NCBI GenBank assembly: GCA_034437715.1
Contig: DAOTTR010000161.1
Coordinates: forward strand, 23,624-87,623
Origin: JAHBVH01 sp034437715
Lineage (GTDB): Bacteria; Chloroflexota; Anaerolineae; Caldilineales; Caldilineaceae
Direction: 5' to 3'
Length of the DNA stretch: 64,000 bases
Shown here: piece after piece, positions 25,522 to 33,513 of the stretch
Layout: every line of letters starts with the position of its first letter
Position numbering within the stretch: position 1 is the stretch's first letter
The notes under the pieces: generated by a model
Database searches by the model: none
Told to the model about the DNA's origin: nothing
What the model saw: the letters and a program-made list of their open reading frames with translations, nothing else
Position numbers and translations under genes: made by a program

Positions 25522-26826
25522 ATGCAGCCCGAACACGAATTTGAGCCTATTTCCACAACGCCTTTTGTCTTTCGCCCGCTGATTCTGGCGGGTGTGCTTG
25601 CGCTGGCGTTGACCTTTTCTGTTGGGGTCGGTGTTGGCTATGCATTGGCTACGCCGCCAGACGATGCTGTCTCCGCCAATAGCGGCTGGTGGCGTGCGAT
25701 TACCGGCCAGACTGCGGCCGCGGGTCAATGTTCTGCCACACAAGAAGTGCTCTATCCCGAATTTGCGACATTTTGGGAAGCGCTGCATCTGCTCTATCAA
25801 GATTTTTATGGTACACTGCCAGATCCAGAAACGGCGACCTATAACGCGCTGCGCGGTATTGTCAATCAACTGGGCGATCCCAATACATCATTCTTGACGC
25901 CCGCCGAAGCAGACTTTTTCCGCACCTCGATCCAAGGCTCGTTTGAAGGCATTGGGGCGCGCGTCGAGTGGGACGAAACTGTCGAGACCTTGCGCATCAG
26001 TGAACCCTTCGAGAATCAACCGGCATGGCAAGCGGGCTTGCGCCGTGGCGATCTGGTATTGGCTGTCGATGGTGAAAGCCTGCAAGGCACCAGCTTAAAC
26101 GAAGCCGTCGCCAAGATTCGCGGGCCAAAGGGTACAACCATCGTATTGTCGGTTTTGTCCGAGGGCAGCGCCGATCCGCGCGATGTGCCCGTCACACGCG
26201 ATCTGATCGAAACGCCGACGATTGCCACCGATAGCTTGGGGCAGGATCAGCAAATTGCCTATGTAAAGCTCACCACCTTTAACCAGAATGCCGGTCAGCT
26301 TGTGCGGCAGGCGGTGGAAGAAGCGATGAAACATGAACCGACGGCGCTGATCTTGGATTTACGCGGCAATACCGGCGGCTTGCTGCGCGAGGCGATCAAG
26401 GTGGCCAATGTTTTTGTAGAAGAGAGCACGATCTTGCTCGAACGGTTTAATGATGGCCGCGTTGAGCGCTACGCGACAACGACCCAGGCTGTGGCAAAAA
26501 ATATCCCAATGATCGTGCTGGTCAATGAAGGCAGCGCCAGCGCCAGCGAAATTGTGGCTGGCGCGCTTCAGGATACCGGACGCGCCCAATTGTTAGGTGT
26601 GACAACCTTTGGCAAAGGCAGTGTGCAGTTGCCGCATACCCTGAGCAACGGCGCGATTATGCGGGTGACGGTTGCGCGCTGGTTCACCCCCAATGACCGC
26701 ACGATTGAAGGCACGGGGCTAGCCCCCGATATTGTGATTGAATTAACCGATGAAGACCGCGAGCACGGCGCTGATCCGCAACTGACGGCTGCCGTTGACT
26801 TGCTCGAGCAACAGATAGGCCAATAA
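25522..26826 (+). CDS. S41 family C-terminal processing protease, second copy
   Basis: Serine protease of 434 residues related to CtpA/Prc. A single N-terminal membrane helix (LILAGVLALALTFSVGVGVGYAL) is followed by a PDZ domain (GIGARVEW ... AWQAGLRRGDLVLAVDGESL) and the catalytic domain with LRGNTGG, GSASASE (nucleophile) and FGKGS (lysine 25 residues later). The start is uncertain: the frame is open from 25372, but ATG 25522 (MQPEHEFEP) gives a normal cytoplasmic head and avoids a 56-base overlap with the preceding gene; ATG 25453 is another option. smpB starts 8 bases downstream, so these genes form one operon. Confidence 0.9.
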   Translation: MQPEHEFEPISTTPFVFRPLILAGVLALALTFSVGVGVGYALATPPDDAVSANSGWWRAITGQTAAAGQCSATQEVLYPEFATFWEALHLLYQDFYGTLPDPETATYNALRGIVNQLGDPNTSFLTPAEADFFRTSIQGSFEGIGARVEWDETVETLRISEPFENQPAWQAGLRRGDLVLAVDGESLQGTSLNEAVAKIRGPKGTTIVLSVLSEGSADPRDVPVTRDLIETPTIATDSLGQDQQIAYVKLTTFNQNAGQLVRQAVEEAMKHEPTALILDLRGNTGGLLREAIKVANVFVEESTILLERFNDGRVERYATTTQAVAKNIPMIVLVNEGSASASEIVAGALQDTGRAQLLGVTTFGKGSVQLPHTLSNGAIMRVTVARWFTPNDRTIEGTGLAPDIVIELTDEDREHGADPQLTAAVDLLEQQIGQ

Positions 26827-26834
26827 GCGAGATT

Positions 26835-27323
26835 ATGGCGAAAAAGGCAGGCAAGGAAACCCAAAAGCATGGGCCGCGCACGGTTGCTACCAACCGCAAA
26901 GCCCATTATGAATACTATATTGAAGAAACACACGAAGCCGGGGTTGTCCTGACCGGCACCGAGATCAAGTCGGTGCGCAATGCGCGCGTCAACTTGCAAG
27001 ATGGCTTTGTGTTGATTCGCAATGGCGAGGCATGGTTGCTCAATGTGCATATTGCCCATTTTGAGCATGGCAATCGCAATAACCATGAAGAGACGCGCCA
27101 GCGCAAGCTCTTGCTGCATAGGGCACAAATTGACAAACTGCACAGCCAGGCAACGCTGCGCAACTGGACGATTGTGCCGCTGCGTATGTATATCAACGAC
27201 CAGGGGCGCGCCAAGGTCGAGATCGGGCTGGCGCAAGGCAAGCAAGGCCATGACAAGCGCCAGACGATTGCCAAACGCGAGAATGATCGCGAATTGCGAC
27301 GGGTGCTGAAGGAACGGTATTGA
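26835..27323 (+). CDS. smpB: SsrA-binding protein SmpB
   Basis: Protein of 162 residues that binds tmRNA and delivers it to stalled ribosomes for trans-translation. Family signatures are clear: AHYEYYIEETHEAGVVLTGT-like beginning, GTEIKSVR, and NVHIAHFEHGN, with a basic tail (KRQTIAKRENDRELRRVLKE) that enters the mRNA channel. Length is normal. It follows the S41 protease by 8 bases, a sensible pairing since both act in protein quality control. No tmRNA gene was recognised in the region just downstream. Confidence 0.96.
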   Translation: MAKKAGKETQKHGPRTVATNRKAHYEYYIEETHEAGVVLTGTEIKSVRNARVNLQDGFVLIRNGEAWLLNVHIAHFEHGNRNNHEETRQRKLLLHRAQIDKLHSQATLRNWTIVPLRMYINDQGRAKVEIGLAQGKQGHDKRQTIAKRENDRELRRVLKERY

Positions 27324-27655
27324 GACAGGAGACAGGAGACAAGGAGACACGAGATTCGCCTTTGCTCGCTCTTTTCTTTTTCGAGCGGTTGAATCCGTTG
27401 TTCAATTCGTCGCCCAAACTTATGATACCGGCGTGAAACTTACACAAAGGCAGATGCAATTACTTGAGCTACGTTTCAGCGACTTGACAGGCTTGAAAAA
27501 TGGTTTGTTCTTATCTCCCCTTTATTCCATGCTCTATCTGTATAATTAGGTTCGCCAGGAATTCAGGGGGGTGCCATCGCCAGACACCGCGCCTAAAAGG
27601 CAACCGAGCCGGTTTTGGATACCAGGCGTCGGTTTTAACCGATGCTTTGTTTAAA
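27324..27655. other. non-coding region between smpB and the TnpB element
   Basis: Starts with short tandem GGAGACA-type repeats (27325-27352). It then holds AT-rich DNA with a TATAAT at 27541-27546 lacking a clear -35, and a small inverted repeat GTCGGTT/AACCGAT near 27629-27643. The left boundary of the TnpB element probably falls in this stretch but cannot be fixed from one copy. Confidence 0.4.
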
Positions 27656-27659
27656 GATA

Positions 27660-27763
27660 AAGCCCGTAAGTCCCACATCTTTCAAGGGTGGGATATAAGG
27701 GCTTCACGCGTAGCGCCCAAACGGGCGTGTGCTTTAGCACGATTCCAAACTTCACTTAAGTGA
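27660..27763. repeat. hairpin cluster at the left end of the TnpB element
   Basis: A nested hairpin pairs AAGCCC (27660-27665) with GGGCTT (27699-27704) around an inner TCCCAC/GTGGGA stem (27671-27676 with 27688-27693). It is followed by GCGCCC-AAA-GGGCG-type, GTGCT-TTA-AGCAC-type and TTCACTTAAGTGAA palindromes. Subterminal hairpins are typical of IS200/IS605 ends, where the single-strand transposase binds. No transposase gene is present here. Confidence 0.55.
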
Positions 27764-27793
27764 AAATTTGGATTTTCGTATTTCTGTTAAGTG

Positions 27794-27802
27794 TGATATA
27801 CT
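27794..27802 (+). promoter_or_regulatory. extended -10 promoter of tnpB
   Basis: TGATATACT, an extended -10 that ends only 6 bases before the tnpB ATG at 27809. Transcription would start at or next to the start codon, giving a leaderless mRNA; no ribosome site is seen, in agreement. Confidence 0.45.
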
Positions 27803-27808
27803 GCATGT

Positions 27809-28999
27809 ATGAAGAGCTACAAGTATCGTATCTACCCAAGCAAAGCACAGGAAACGCTCCTCTGTCGGCAGATCGAAGAGTGTCGCTGGCTGTACAACAA
27901 GCTCCTTGAGGTGCGCAAGACCACATACGAGCAGGATGGTCACACGTTTGGGTTGTACGATACACAGAACATGATTCCGTTCATAAAGGTTGAACGACCG
28001 GCACTTAAACTTGCGCACTCGATGGTCTTGCAGAACGTCAACGTCCGCGTTGACTTGGCATTTCAAGCTTTCTTCAGGCGTGTCAAAGCTGGCGACGAAG
28101 AAGTGGGCTATCCACACTTTAAGGGCTATGATCGCTACGATAGCCTGACCTATCCGCAGTATGGCAACGGCGCACGACTGGATGGCAATATGCTCATCTT
28201 GTCCAAGGTTGGCAGCGTTAAGGTCAAGCTCCATCGTGAGCTTTGCGGCGGGGGCCCTCTGGGCGCCAAGACCGTTTGTGTTCGTCGCTCTACCGGTAAT
28301 AAGTGGTACGCCACGATCAATTGTGCGCCCAGTGGGCACCCTCTGGCTAACCCTTTGCCCGCCAATCCAAAGGCGGTTGGCATTGATGTCGGTACGTCGC
28401 ACTTTGGCACGCTCTCCGATAGTAGCAAGATTGCTAACCCACGGTTTTTCAAGCGTGAGCAAAGGGTCTTGGCGACGGCACAACGCCAGTTGGAGAAGGT
28501 TGCCAAGGGTACACCTGAGCGTGAAAAGCGCAAGACCATCATCCGCTGGATTCATGGGCGGATTGCCAACAAACGGTCTGACTTTGTGCATAAACTTTCG
28601 CGTAAGCTCGTCAATACCTACGGGCTTATCGCCCTGGAAGATTTGAATATCGTCGGCATGATGGCCGAACATAAAGTGATCTTTGGCAACAAACTCAATA
28701 AGAGTCACCCAGAGGGTACCCGCGATGTTGCATGGCACCAATTTGCACAGTTCGTTGTCTACAAAGCGGCAGATGCTGGTAGACAATGCGTGCAGGTTGA
28801 CCCACGTAACACCAGCAAGATGTGCTCGCGTTGTCGTGTGTTGGTTCCCAAAGAATTGTCCGACCGTAAACATGATTGTCCGCATTGTGGTCTTATCCTC
28901 GACCGTGATTATAATGCCGCTATCAACATTCTCGCCTTGGGATTACAAGGCGTCAACGCCAGTTTTCTGGATGAAGTTGTAGAAGCCCAAGCGCTTTAA
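27809..28999 (+). CDS. tnpB: TnpB, RNA-guided endonuclease of the IS200/IS605 group
   Basis: Protein of 396 residues, full-length for TnpB, the compact ancestor of Cas12. A helix-turn-helix N-terminus (MKSYKYRIYPSKAQETLL) precedes the split RuvC nuclease. Catalytic residues are all present: D193 in GIDVGTSHFG, E277 in ALEDLN, and the aspartates of DRDYNAAINI (365/367). A zinc ribbon CSRC...CPHC (339/342 and 357/360) lies before the last motif. Nuclease activity is therefore plausible. No tnpA is adjacent, so transposition would need a transposase in trans. Its 3' end runs into a likely omega-RNA stem-loop and the queA leader. An exapted regulatory role is possible but unproven. Confidence 0.93.
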   Translation: MKSYKYRIYPSKAQETLLCRQIEECRWLYNKLLEVRKTTYEQDGHTFGLYDTQNMIPFIKVERPALKLAHSMVLQNVNVRVDLAFQAFFRRVKAGDEEVGYPHFKGYDRYDSLTYPQYGNGARLDGNMLILSKVGSVKVKLHRELCGGGPLGAKTVCVRRSTGNKWYATINCAPSGHPLANPLPANPKAVGIDVGTSHFGTLSDSSKIANPRFFKREQRVLATAQRQLEKVAKGTPEREKRKTIIRWIHGRIANKRSDFVHKLSRKLVNTYGLIALEDLNIVGMMAEHKVIFGNKLNKSHPEGTRDVAWHQFAQFVVYKAADAGRQCVQVDPRNTSKMCSRCRVLVPKELSDRKHDCPHCGLILDRDYNAAINILALGLQGVNASFLDEVVEAQAL

Positions 29000-29015
29000 C
29001 CTTGGGAGTAGTCAC
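28890..29015 (+). ncRNA. putative omega RNA 3' end and right end of the TnpB element
   Basis: In IS605 elements the guide RNA overlaps the 3' end of tnpB and the right end. Here CCCAAG (28986-28991) pairs with CTTGGG (29001-29006) around the tnpB stop. The single-stranded tail then reads AGTAGTCAC, ending at 29015, a common right-end signature. The next bases (from 29016) would be the guide and run through the queA start codon. The 5' limit given is approximate and not visible in sequence. Confidence 0.5.
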
Positions 29016-29027
29016 AGCGTACTAATA

Positions 29028-30152
29028 ATGAAAACTGATCTCTTCGATTATGATCTGCCGGCGACCTTCATCGCGCAACAACCAGCCGAACCGCGCGACA
29101 GCAGTCGGTTGCTCGTCCTCCACCGCGCCACGGGCCAACTGGAACATCGCACCTTTCGCGAGATCGGCGCGTATTTCCACGCGGGCGATCTGCTGGTGGC
29201 TAACAATAGCCGCGTGATTCCGGCGCGATTGCATGGGCATAAACAGGGGCCCTCTGGGCGTGGCGGCGCGGTGGAGGTTTTCCTGCTGCGCCAACTAGAT
29301 GTATTGGGGCAAGCGTGGGAATGTCTGGTGCGTGGTCGCAAATTGGTGGCCGGCGTTGAAATTGTACTGGAAAAAGTAGACAGTGATCAGACTGCTACAC
29401 ATACCATCACGGCAACGATTCAAGCAGTTCACGCTACTGGTTCACGCACGGTCCATTTCTCGGCCCCGCTGCGTCCCTACCTGGATGAATTGGGCGAACT
29501 GCCCTTACCGCCGTATATCACCGGCTATGTCGGCGATCGCGAGCGCTATCAGACGGTCTACAGCCAACCGGAGGGCAGTGTCGCTGCCCCCACTGCGGGT
29601 CTGCATTTTACGCCCGATTTGTTGGTGGCGCTGCGCCAGCAAGGGGTGCTCTTTGATACCGTCACGCTGCATGTGGGATTGGACACCTTCAAACCAGTGG
29701 CGAGCGAGGAGATTGAGGGGCATATCATTCATAGCGAGTGGGCAGAAACCAGCAGCGCCACCGCCAAACGGATCAACGAGACAACCCTGGCCGGTGGCAA
29801 AGTCTTCGCCGTCGGCACCACCAGCGCACGCACGCTGGAATGGGCGGCGACGGGCGCGCAGCATCTCGATCCCTACGCCACAGATGCTTGCCCCTGGCAA
29901 CGCGTCGCTGCCTTCAATGGCAATGTCAATCTGTTTATCCGCCCTGGCTATCGCTTCCGCGCTATCGATGGCTTGCTGACCAACTTTCACCTGCCGCGTT
30001 CCAGCCTGCTCATGTTGGTGAGCGCGTTTATTAGCCAGGCGCACCCAGATGATCCTGACGCGGGGCGGCGCATCTTATTGGAAACCTACGCAATTGCCAA
30101 GCACCAAGGCTATCGCTTCTTTAGCTTTGGCGACGCCATGTTAATTCTTTGA
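29028..30152 (+). CDS. queA: S-adenosylmethionine:tRNA ribosyltransferase-isomerase
   Basis: Enzyme of 374 residues in queuosine synthesis: transfers and isomerises the ribosyl moiety of S-adenosylmethionine onto 7-aminomethyl-7-deazaguanine at tRNA position 34. Typical motifs: FDYDLPATFIAQQPAEPRD at the start, SRLLVLHR, LVANNSRVIPARL, GSVAAPTAGLHFT, and LLTNFHLPRSSLLMLVSA near the end. Length is normal. It starts 28 bases after tnpB. No ribosome site is seen at proper spacing; a GGGAG at 29004-29008 is too distant, so the TnpB insertion may have replaced its native leader. Confidence 0.97.
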   Translation: MKTDLFDYDLPATFIAQQPAEPRDSSRLLVLHRATGQLEHRTFREIGAYFHAGDLLVANNSRVIPARLHGHKQGPSGRGGAVEVFLLRQLDVLGQAWECLVRGRKLVAGVEIVLEKVDSDQTATHTITATIQAVHATGSRTVHFSAPLRPYLDELGELPLPPYITGYVGDRERYQTVYSQPEGSVAAPTAGLHFTPDLLVALRQQGVLFDTVTLHVGLDTFKPVASEEIEGHIIHSEWAETSSATAKRINETTLAGGKVFAVGTTSARTLEWAATGAQHLDPYATDACPWQRVAAFNGNVNLFIRPGYRFRAIDGLLTNFHLPRSSLLMLVSAFISQAHPDDPDAGRRILLETYAIAKHQGYRFFSFGDAMLIL

Positions 30153-30156
30153 GGGA

Positions 30157-30327
30157 TTACGGGAAAGCGTTGCGGATGATCCCATATAATTCGCCTACAC
30201 GATCCCCAAAAAGCATAACAGCGGTGACAGTCGGCAGCGCGATTAACAAGATAAGCAGCGCATACTCGACTAGCCCCTGTCCCTTTTCCTCCAAACGAAC
30301 AGTTCTCCATCGTAACAGTATACTCAT
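30157..30327 (-). CDS. Flp/Fap-type class III pilin
   Basis: A 56-residue protein in a gap otherwise taken as empty. The start MSILLRWRTVRLEEKG leads to a prepilin-peptidase site: cleavage after Gly gives QGLVEYALLILLIALPTV with the conserved Glu5-Tyr6 of Flp pilins. A ~20-residue hydrophobic helix follows, then a short tail GDRVGELYGIIRNAFP, typical of the family. AGGGAA lies 5-6 bases before ATG 30327. Flp pilins are assembled by Tad secretion systems for surface attachment. No tad genes or prepilin peptidase are in the window, so assembly would rely on genes elsewhere. It converges with queA, whose stop is 4 bases from its own. Confidence 0.9.
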   Translation of the reverse strand: MSILLRWRTVRLEEKGQGLVEYALLILLIALPTVTAVMLFGDRVGELYGIIRNAFP

Positions 30328-30869
30328 ATTTTCCCTACCTGTGGCATGTGATGACTACTTCCCTGGAAATAGCTGAGTTTACCATACAATTGCTTTCTTT
30401 TTACTTACACAAAAGTGACAGATTTCGTAATGAAATTGGCGATTTACCCTACGTTGGTGGGAAACGCGTTTCGCGTATCCCTGGGCGCGATCTTGTTTAC
30501 CCAACCAATTCACCCATAGATATAACAGTTCCTCCCAAACTGCTAACCTTTATCCACATCTTTGGGTACCAGAGCGGGCGAGCGTGCCGGGGACGGCCCA
30601 AAAACATAGCGTAGTGCCGTCATGTCGCTGGGCCGTCTCCGGCACGCCTTCCCTACTGCCACCAGCTATTCATCTGATTATCGAAGTTGATGCTGTTGTG
30701 TTGCGTCGTCTTGCCTCAGCCTGATTTTCACTGTACTCTGCCCCACTCTTCATTGTCCAATAATCCCCATTTTGTAGTGTGTGCATAAACGTCATTTGTC
30801 TCTCTGGCCGCTCGGTGGCAAAATAGGCATGTTTGTCTTTTTCGCGCACAACACAGAAAGCTTGAATCA
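30328..30869. other. 542-bp non-coding region with palindrome D
   Basis: Contains the pilin promoter region at its left end, AT-rich DNA, and palindrome D copy 1. A 66-codon minus-strand frame near 30670-30870 has no recognisable protein features and starts on the edge of the dehydrogenase gene. Confidence 0.4.
30582..30647. repeat. inverted repeat D, copy 1
   Basis: GCGTGCCGGGGACGGCCCA (30582-30600) is mirrored by TGGGCCGTCTCCGGCACGC (30629-30647) with one mismatch, around a 28-base loop. A related but shorter hairpin lies at 54187-54251. Confidence 0.75.
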
Positions 30870-32042
30870 ATGAATCTTCGCTCTTTTCAAGTCCCGACGG
30901 TGGTCAAACATGCGTTGGGCGCCATTGCTTGCCTGGCCGATGAAGTCAAAGCATTGGGAATGCAGCGTCCCCTACTTGTCGCGGGGCAGGGATTAGTACG
31001 CATTGGCATTGTGGATGAAGTGATTGCACTCCTGAAAACTGCCGGTATTGACTATGTACTCTTCGACCAAGTAATCGAAAATCCGCCGATTGCCCTGGTC
31101 GATCAAGGCGCGGAAGTGTATCGTCAAGCGGCGTGTGATGGTTTGATTGGCCTGGGCGGCGGTAGCTCGATGGACACGGCCAAAGCAATTGGCGTGTTGG
31201 TGGCGCACAGCGGCTCGATTCGCGCCTATGAATGGGCCGATCCCAACCCGATCACCCAGCACATTCCACCGTTGATTGCTATTCCCACCACGGCGGGCAC
31301 GGGCAGTGAAGTTACGTTGTGGTCGGTGATTACGGATCTGGAACGCCACATTAAATATAACGTAGGTGGCACGCCGCTGATTGGCCCGCATGCAGCGCTG
31401 ATCGATCCGCTGCTTACGATTAGCATGCCCGCGCCGCTCACGGCTGGGACGGGCATGGATGCGTTGGCCCATGCAATTGAATGTTACACCTGTGCCTATG
31501 CCCAAGCCTGGCCCGACGCCGTGGCCTTGCAGGCGATGGAATATGTGGGCGACTATTTGCGCGTGGCCTATGCGCAGGGCCACAATCAGGAAGCCCGTTA
31601 CAAGATGGCAATGGCGGCTATGTTGGGCGGCATGGCCTATGGCACCGAGAGCGCCGGCGCAGCCCATGCCATGAGCCAAACGGCGGGCGGCGTGCATGTG
31701 ACGGTGCCGCATGGTCAACTCACGGCGTGGTTGTTGGGGCCGGTGATGGAATATAATTATCTGGGGGAACCGCAGAAATTTGCGCGCATTGCCAAAGCCT
31801 TGGGCGAAGATACACGCTGCCTGACGGTCTGGCAGGCCGCAGAAAAGGCAGTTGAAGCTGTTTACAAGTTGATCAAGGATCTACAAATTCCGTCGCTGCA
31901 AGCGTTGGGCTTTACCGAAGCGGAAATTCCGTTGCTGGCAGATATTGCCTTCAAAGATCCGCAAACCATCGGCAATCCGCGTGATATTGACTATGATGGC
32001 TACATGAAACTTTATCAACGCGCATTTGATCTGGGCAAGTGA
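30870..32042 (+). CDS. iron-containing alcohol dehydrogenase
   Basis: Group III metal-dependent dehydrogenase of 390 residues. The NAD(P) loop GLGGGSSMDTAK (94-105) and PTTAGTGSEVT (139-149) are intact. The four metal ligands are present: D197 and H201 in GMDALAHA, H266 in AAHAMSQ and H281 in PHGQ. The substrate is probably a primary alcohol, diol or aldehyde; the exact one cannot be read. Gap of 248 bases to the next gene, so transcription may be separate. The ribosome site is weak. Confidence 0.93.
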   Translation: MNLRSFQVPTVVKHALGAIACLADEVKALGMQRPLLVAGQGLVRIGIVDEVIALLKTAGIDYVLFDQVIENPPIALVDQGAEVYRQAACDGLIGLGGGSSMDTAKAIGVLVAHSGSIRAYEWADPNPITQHIPPLIAIPTTAGTGSEVTLWSVITDLERHIKYNVGGTPLIGPHAALIDPLLTISMPAPLTAGTGMDALAHAIECYTCAYAQAWPDAVALQAMEYVGDYLRVAYAQGHNQEARYKMAMAAMLGGMAYGTESAGAAHAMSQTAGGVHVTVPHGQLTAWLLGPVMEYNYLGEPQKFARIAKALGEDTRCLTVWQAAEKAVEAVYKLIKDLQIPSLQALGFTEAEIPLLADIAFKDPQTIGNPRDIDYDGYMKLYQRAFDLGK

Positions 32043-32113
32043 AGCTATAATCTGACACGAATTGCGCGGATTTCACGAATGAAAAGAGAAAATTGTATCA
32101 TCTCAATAACTCA

Positions 32114-32190
32114 CGGTATGGGCATGAGGTGGGCGGGCGAACGTTTACTTTCATCCTGTAAATTACTTCCGCCCCACCTCGTGCCCCTAC
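32114..32190. repeat. MITE A-like subterminal palindrome
   Basis: GGGCATGAGGTGGGCGG on the left is mirrored by CCGCCCCACCTCGTGCCC on the right around ~35 bases. These arms match the subterminal arms of MITE A, but its CTCATGTTACGCA ends are missing. It may be a derived or related small element. Confidence 0.5.
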
Positions 32191-32290
32191 TTATTGAGAA
32201 GACACAGAAAATTCGTATAATTTGTGTAATTCTCGACAAAAATTTTCCTAAAACTGAATCATTACGAACTACGTTTAACAGGTGTAAATT

Positions 32291-33451
32291 ATGGGCATTT
32301 CATTGGGTCTAGTCGGTTTGGGCAGTTTTGGGGCAGCCTTTGTCGATCTCTTTGCCGCGCATCCCCTAGTCGATCGCATGGCGCTTTGTGATCGCGAGCC
32401 GGATCGGGTGGCGGCGTTTGCCAAACGGCCAGCCTTGCAAGGCAAACTGAGCATGGCAGATCTCTACACTTCGTTTGAAGATATCTGCCGCAGCGATCTG
32501 GACGCACTGGCGATTATTACGCAACCTTGGCTCCACGCGCCCCAGGCGGTCCAGGCGATGCAACATGGCAAGCATGTCTATAGCGCCGTCCCGATTGTTT
32601 CGCTGCCCGATGGTGATGAGATTTTGGATTGGTGCAATCGCTTGGTCGAAACGGTGCAGAGCACCGGCCAGCACTACATGCTGGGTGAGACGACCTGTTA
32701 CCGCCCGCAGACCATGTATTGTCGGCGGCAGGCCGCGGCGGGCGCGTTTGGTAGTTTTGTCTACGCCGAGGGGGAATATCTGCATGATGTCGATTCGCCC
32801 AGTTCAAATCTGCGCAAGGTGCAACGACGGCGCTTAGCGAGCCAGGCTGGCCGGGAATGGGCGGCGCAGATGAGCGGTGGCGGTCACTATGGTGGCCCCA
32901 TGCACTATCCCACCCACTCGACCGGCGGCCCGATCTTTGTGATGGGGGCCCACGCGCTCAAGGTCAGTGCGTGGGGCTATCAACCGCCGACGCCCGATGA
33001 CTATTTTCATGGCGAATTTAGCAATGAGACGGCGCTCTTTTCCATGAGCAACGGCGCGACCATGCGTATCTGTGAGTTTCGGCAGGTGGGCCATGTCAAT
33101 AGCGAGATCTTTCGCCTCTTTGGCACCGACGGCACCTTTCGCGAAAATAGCTGGGTGAACAAAGAAAAGAGTACGCCACTCACCGTTGCCGAAATGCGCG
33201 ATCCCTTGCCCGCCGAGGTTGCCAGCGCCTTTCAAAGTATCAGCAAAATGTCAGACTTTTATGGCGGACATGGTGGCTCACACGCCTATCTGGCCCATGA
33301 ATTTGTCGATGCCGTGGCCCACGGGCGCACCCCCGCGATCAATGTTTGGGAAGCGGTGCGCTATATGGCCGCTGGCGTCATGGCGCACAAATCTGCCCTG
33401 CGCGACGGGGAATTGCTCGCTGTACCCGATTGGGGCGATCCACCTGTGTAA
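32291..33451 (+). CDS. Gfo/Idh/MocA family dehydrogenase
   Basis: NAD(P)-dependent sugar or polyol dehydrogenase-like protein of 386 residues. The Rossmann start is LGLVGLGSFGAAFVDLFAAH. The usual EKP motif is replaced here by YSAVPIVS, so the catalytic lysine is not in its standard place and the reaction is uncertain. The C-terminal domain contains GGGHYGGPMHYPTHSTGG, rich in possible substrate- or metal-binding histidines. AGGTG precedes the ATG. It lies 62 bases upstream of a medium-chain dehydrogenase and the two probably form an operon for sugar or polyol oxidation. Confidence 0.85.
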   Translation: MGISLGLVGLGSFGAAFVDLFAAHPLVDRMALCDREPDRVAAFAKRPALQGKLSMADLYTSFEDICRSDLDALAIITQPWLHAPQAVQAMQHGKHVYSAVPIVSLPDGDEILDWCNRLVETVQSTGQHYMLGETTCYRPQTMYCRRQAAAGAFGSFVYAEGEYLHDVDSPSSNLRKVQRRRLASQAGREWAAQMSGGGHYGGPMHYPTHSTGGPIFVMGAHALKVSAWGYQPPTPDDYFHGEFSNETALFSMSNGATMRICEFRQVGHVNSEIFRLFGTDGTFRENSWVNKEKSTPLTVAEMRDPLPAEVASAFQSISKMSDFYGGHGGSHAYLAHEFVDAVAHGRTPAINVWEAVRYMAAGVMAHKSALRDGELLAVPDWGDPPV

Positions 33452-33513
33452 CCCCAATCGTAAAATAAATCAAAAAAATAAAACCCAAAATCCAGTATTA
33501 TTGAGGAGTCTGT

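Noticed and set aside
27555..27760. tmRNA (ssrA) next to smpB
   Set aside because: The stretch has many hairpins, but no tRNA-like acceptor/T arm, no tag reading frame ending in ALAA and no typical 5' or 3' tmRNA ends. It is better explained as the left end of the TnpB element.
30670..30870. 66-codon minus-strand frame
   Set aside because: No ribosome site, no recognisable composition or motif, and its start abuts the dehydrogenase gene on the other strand.
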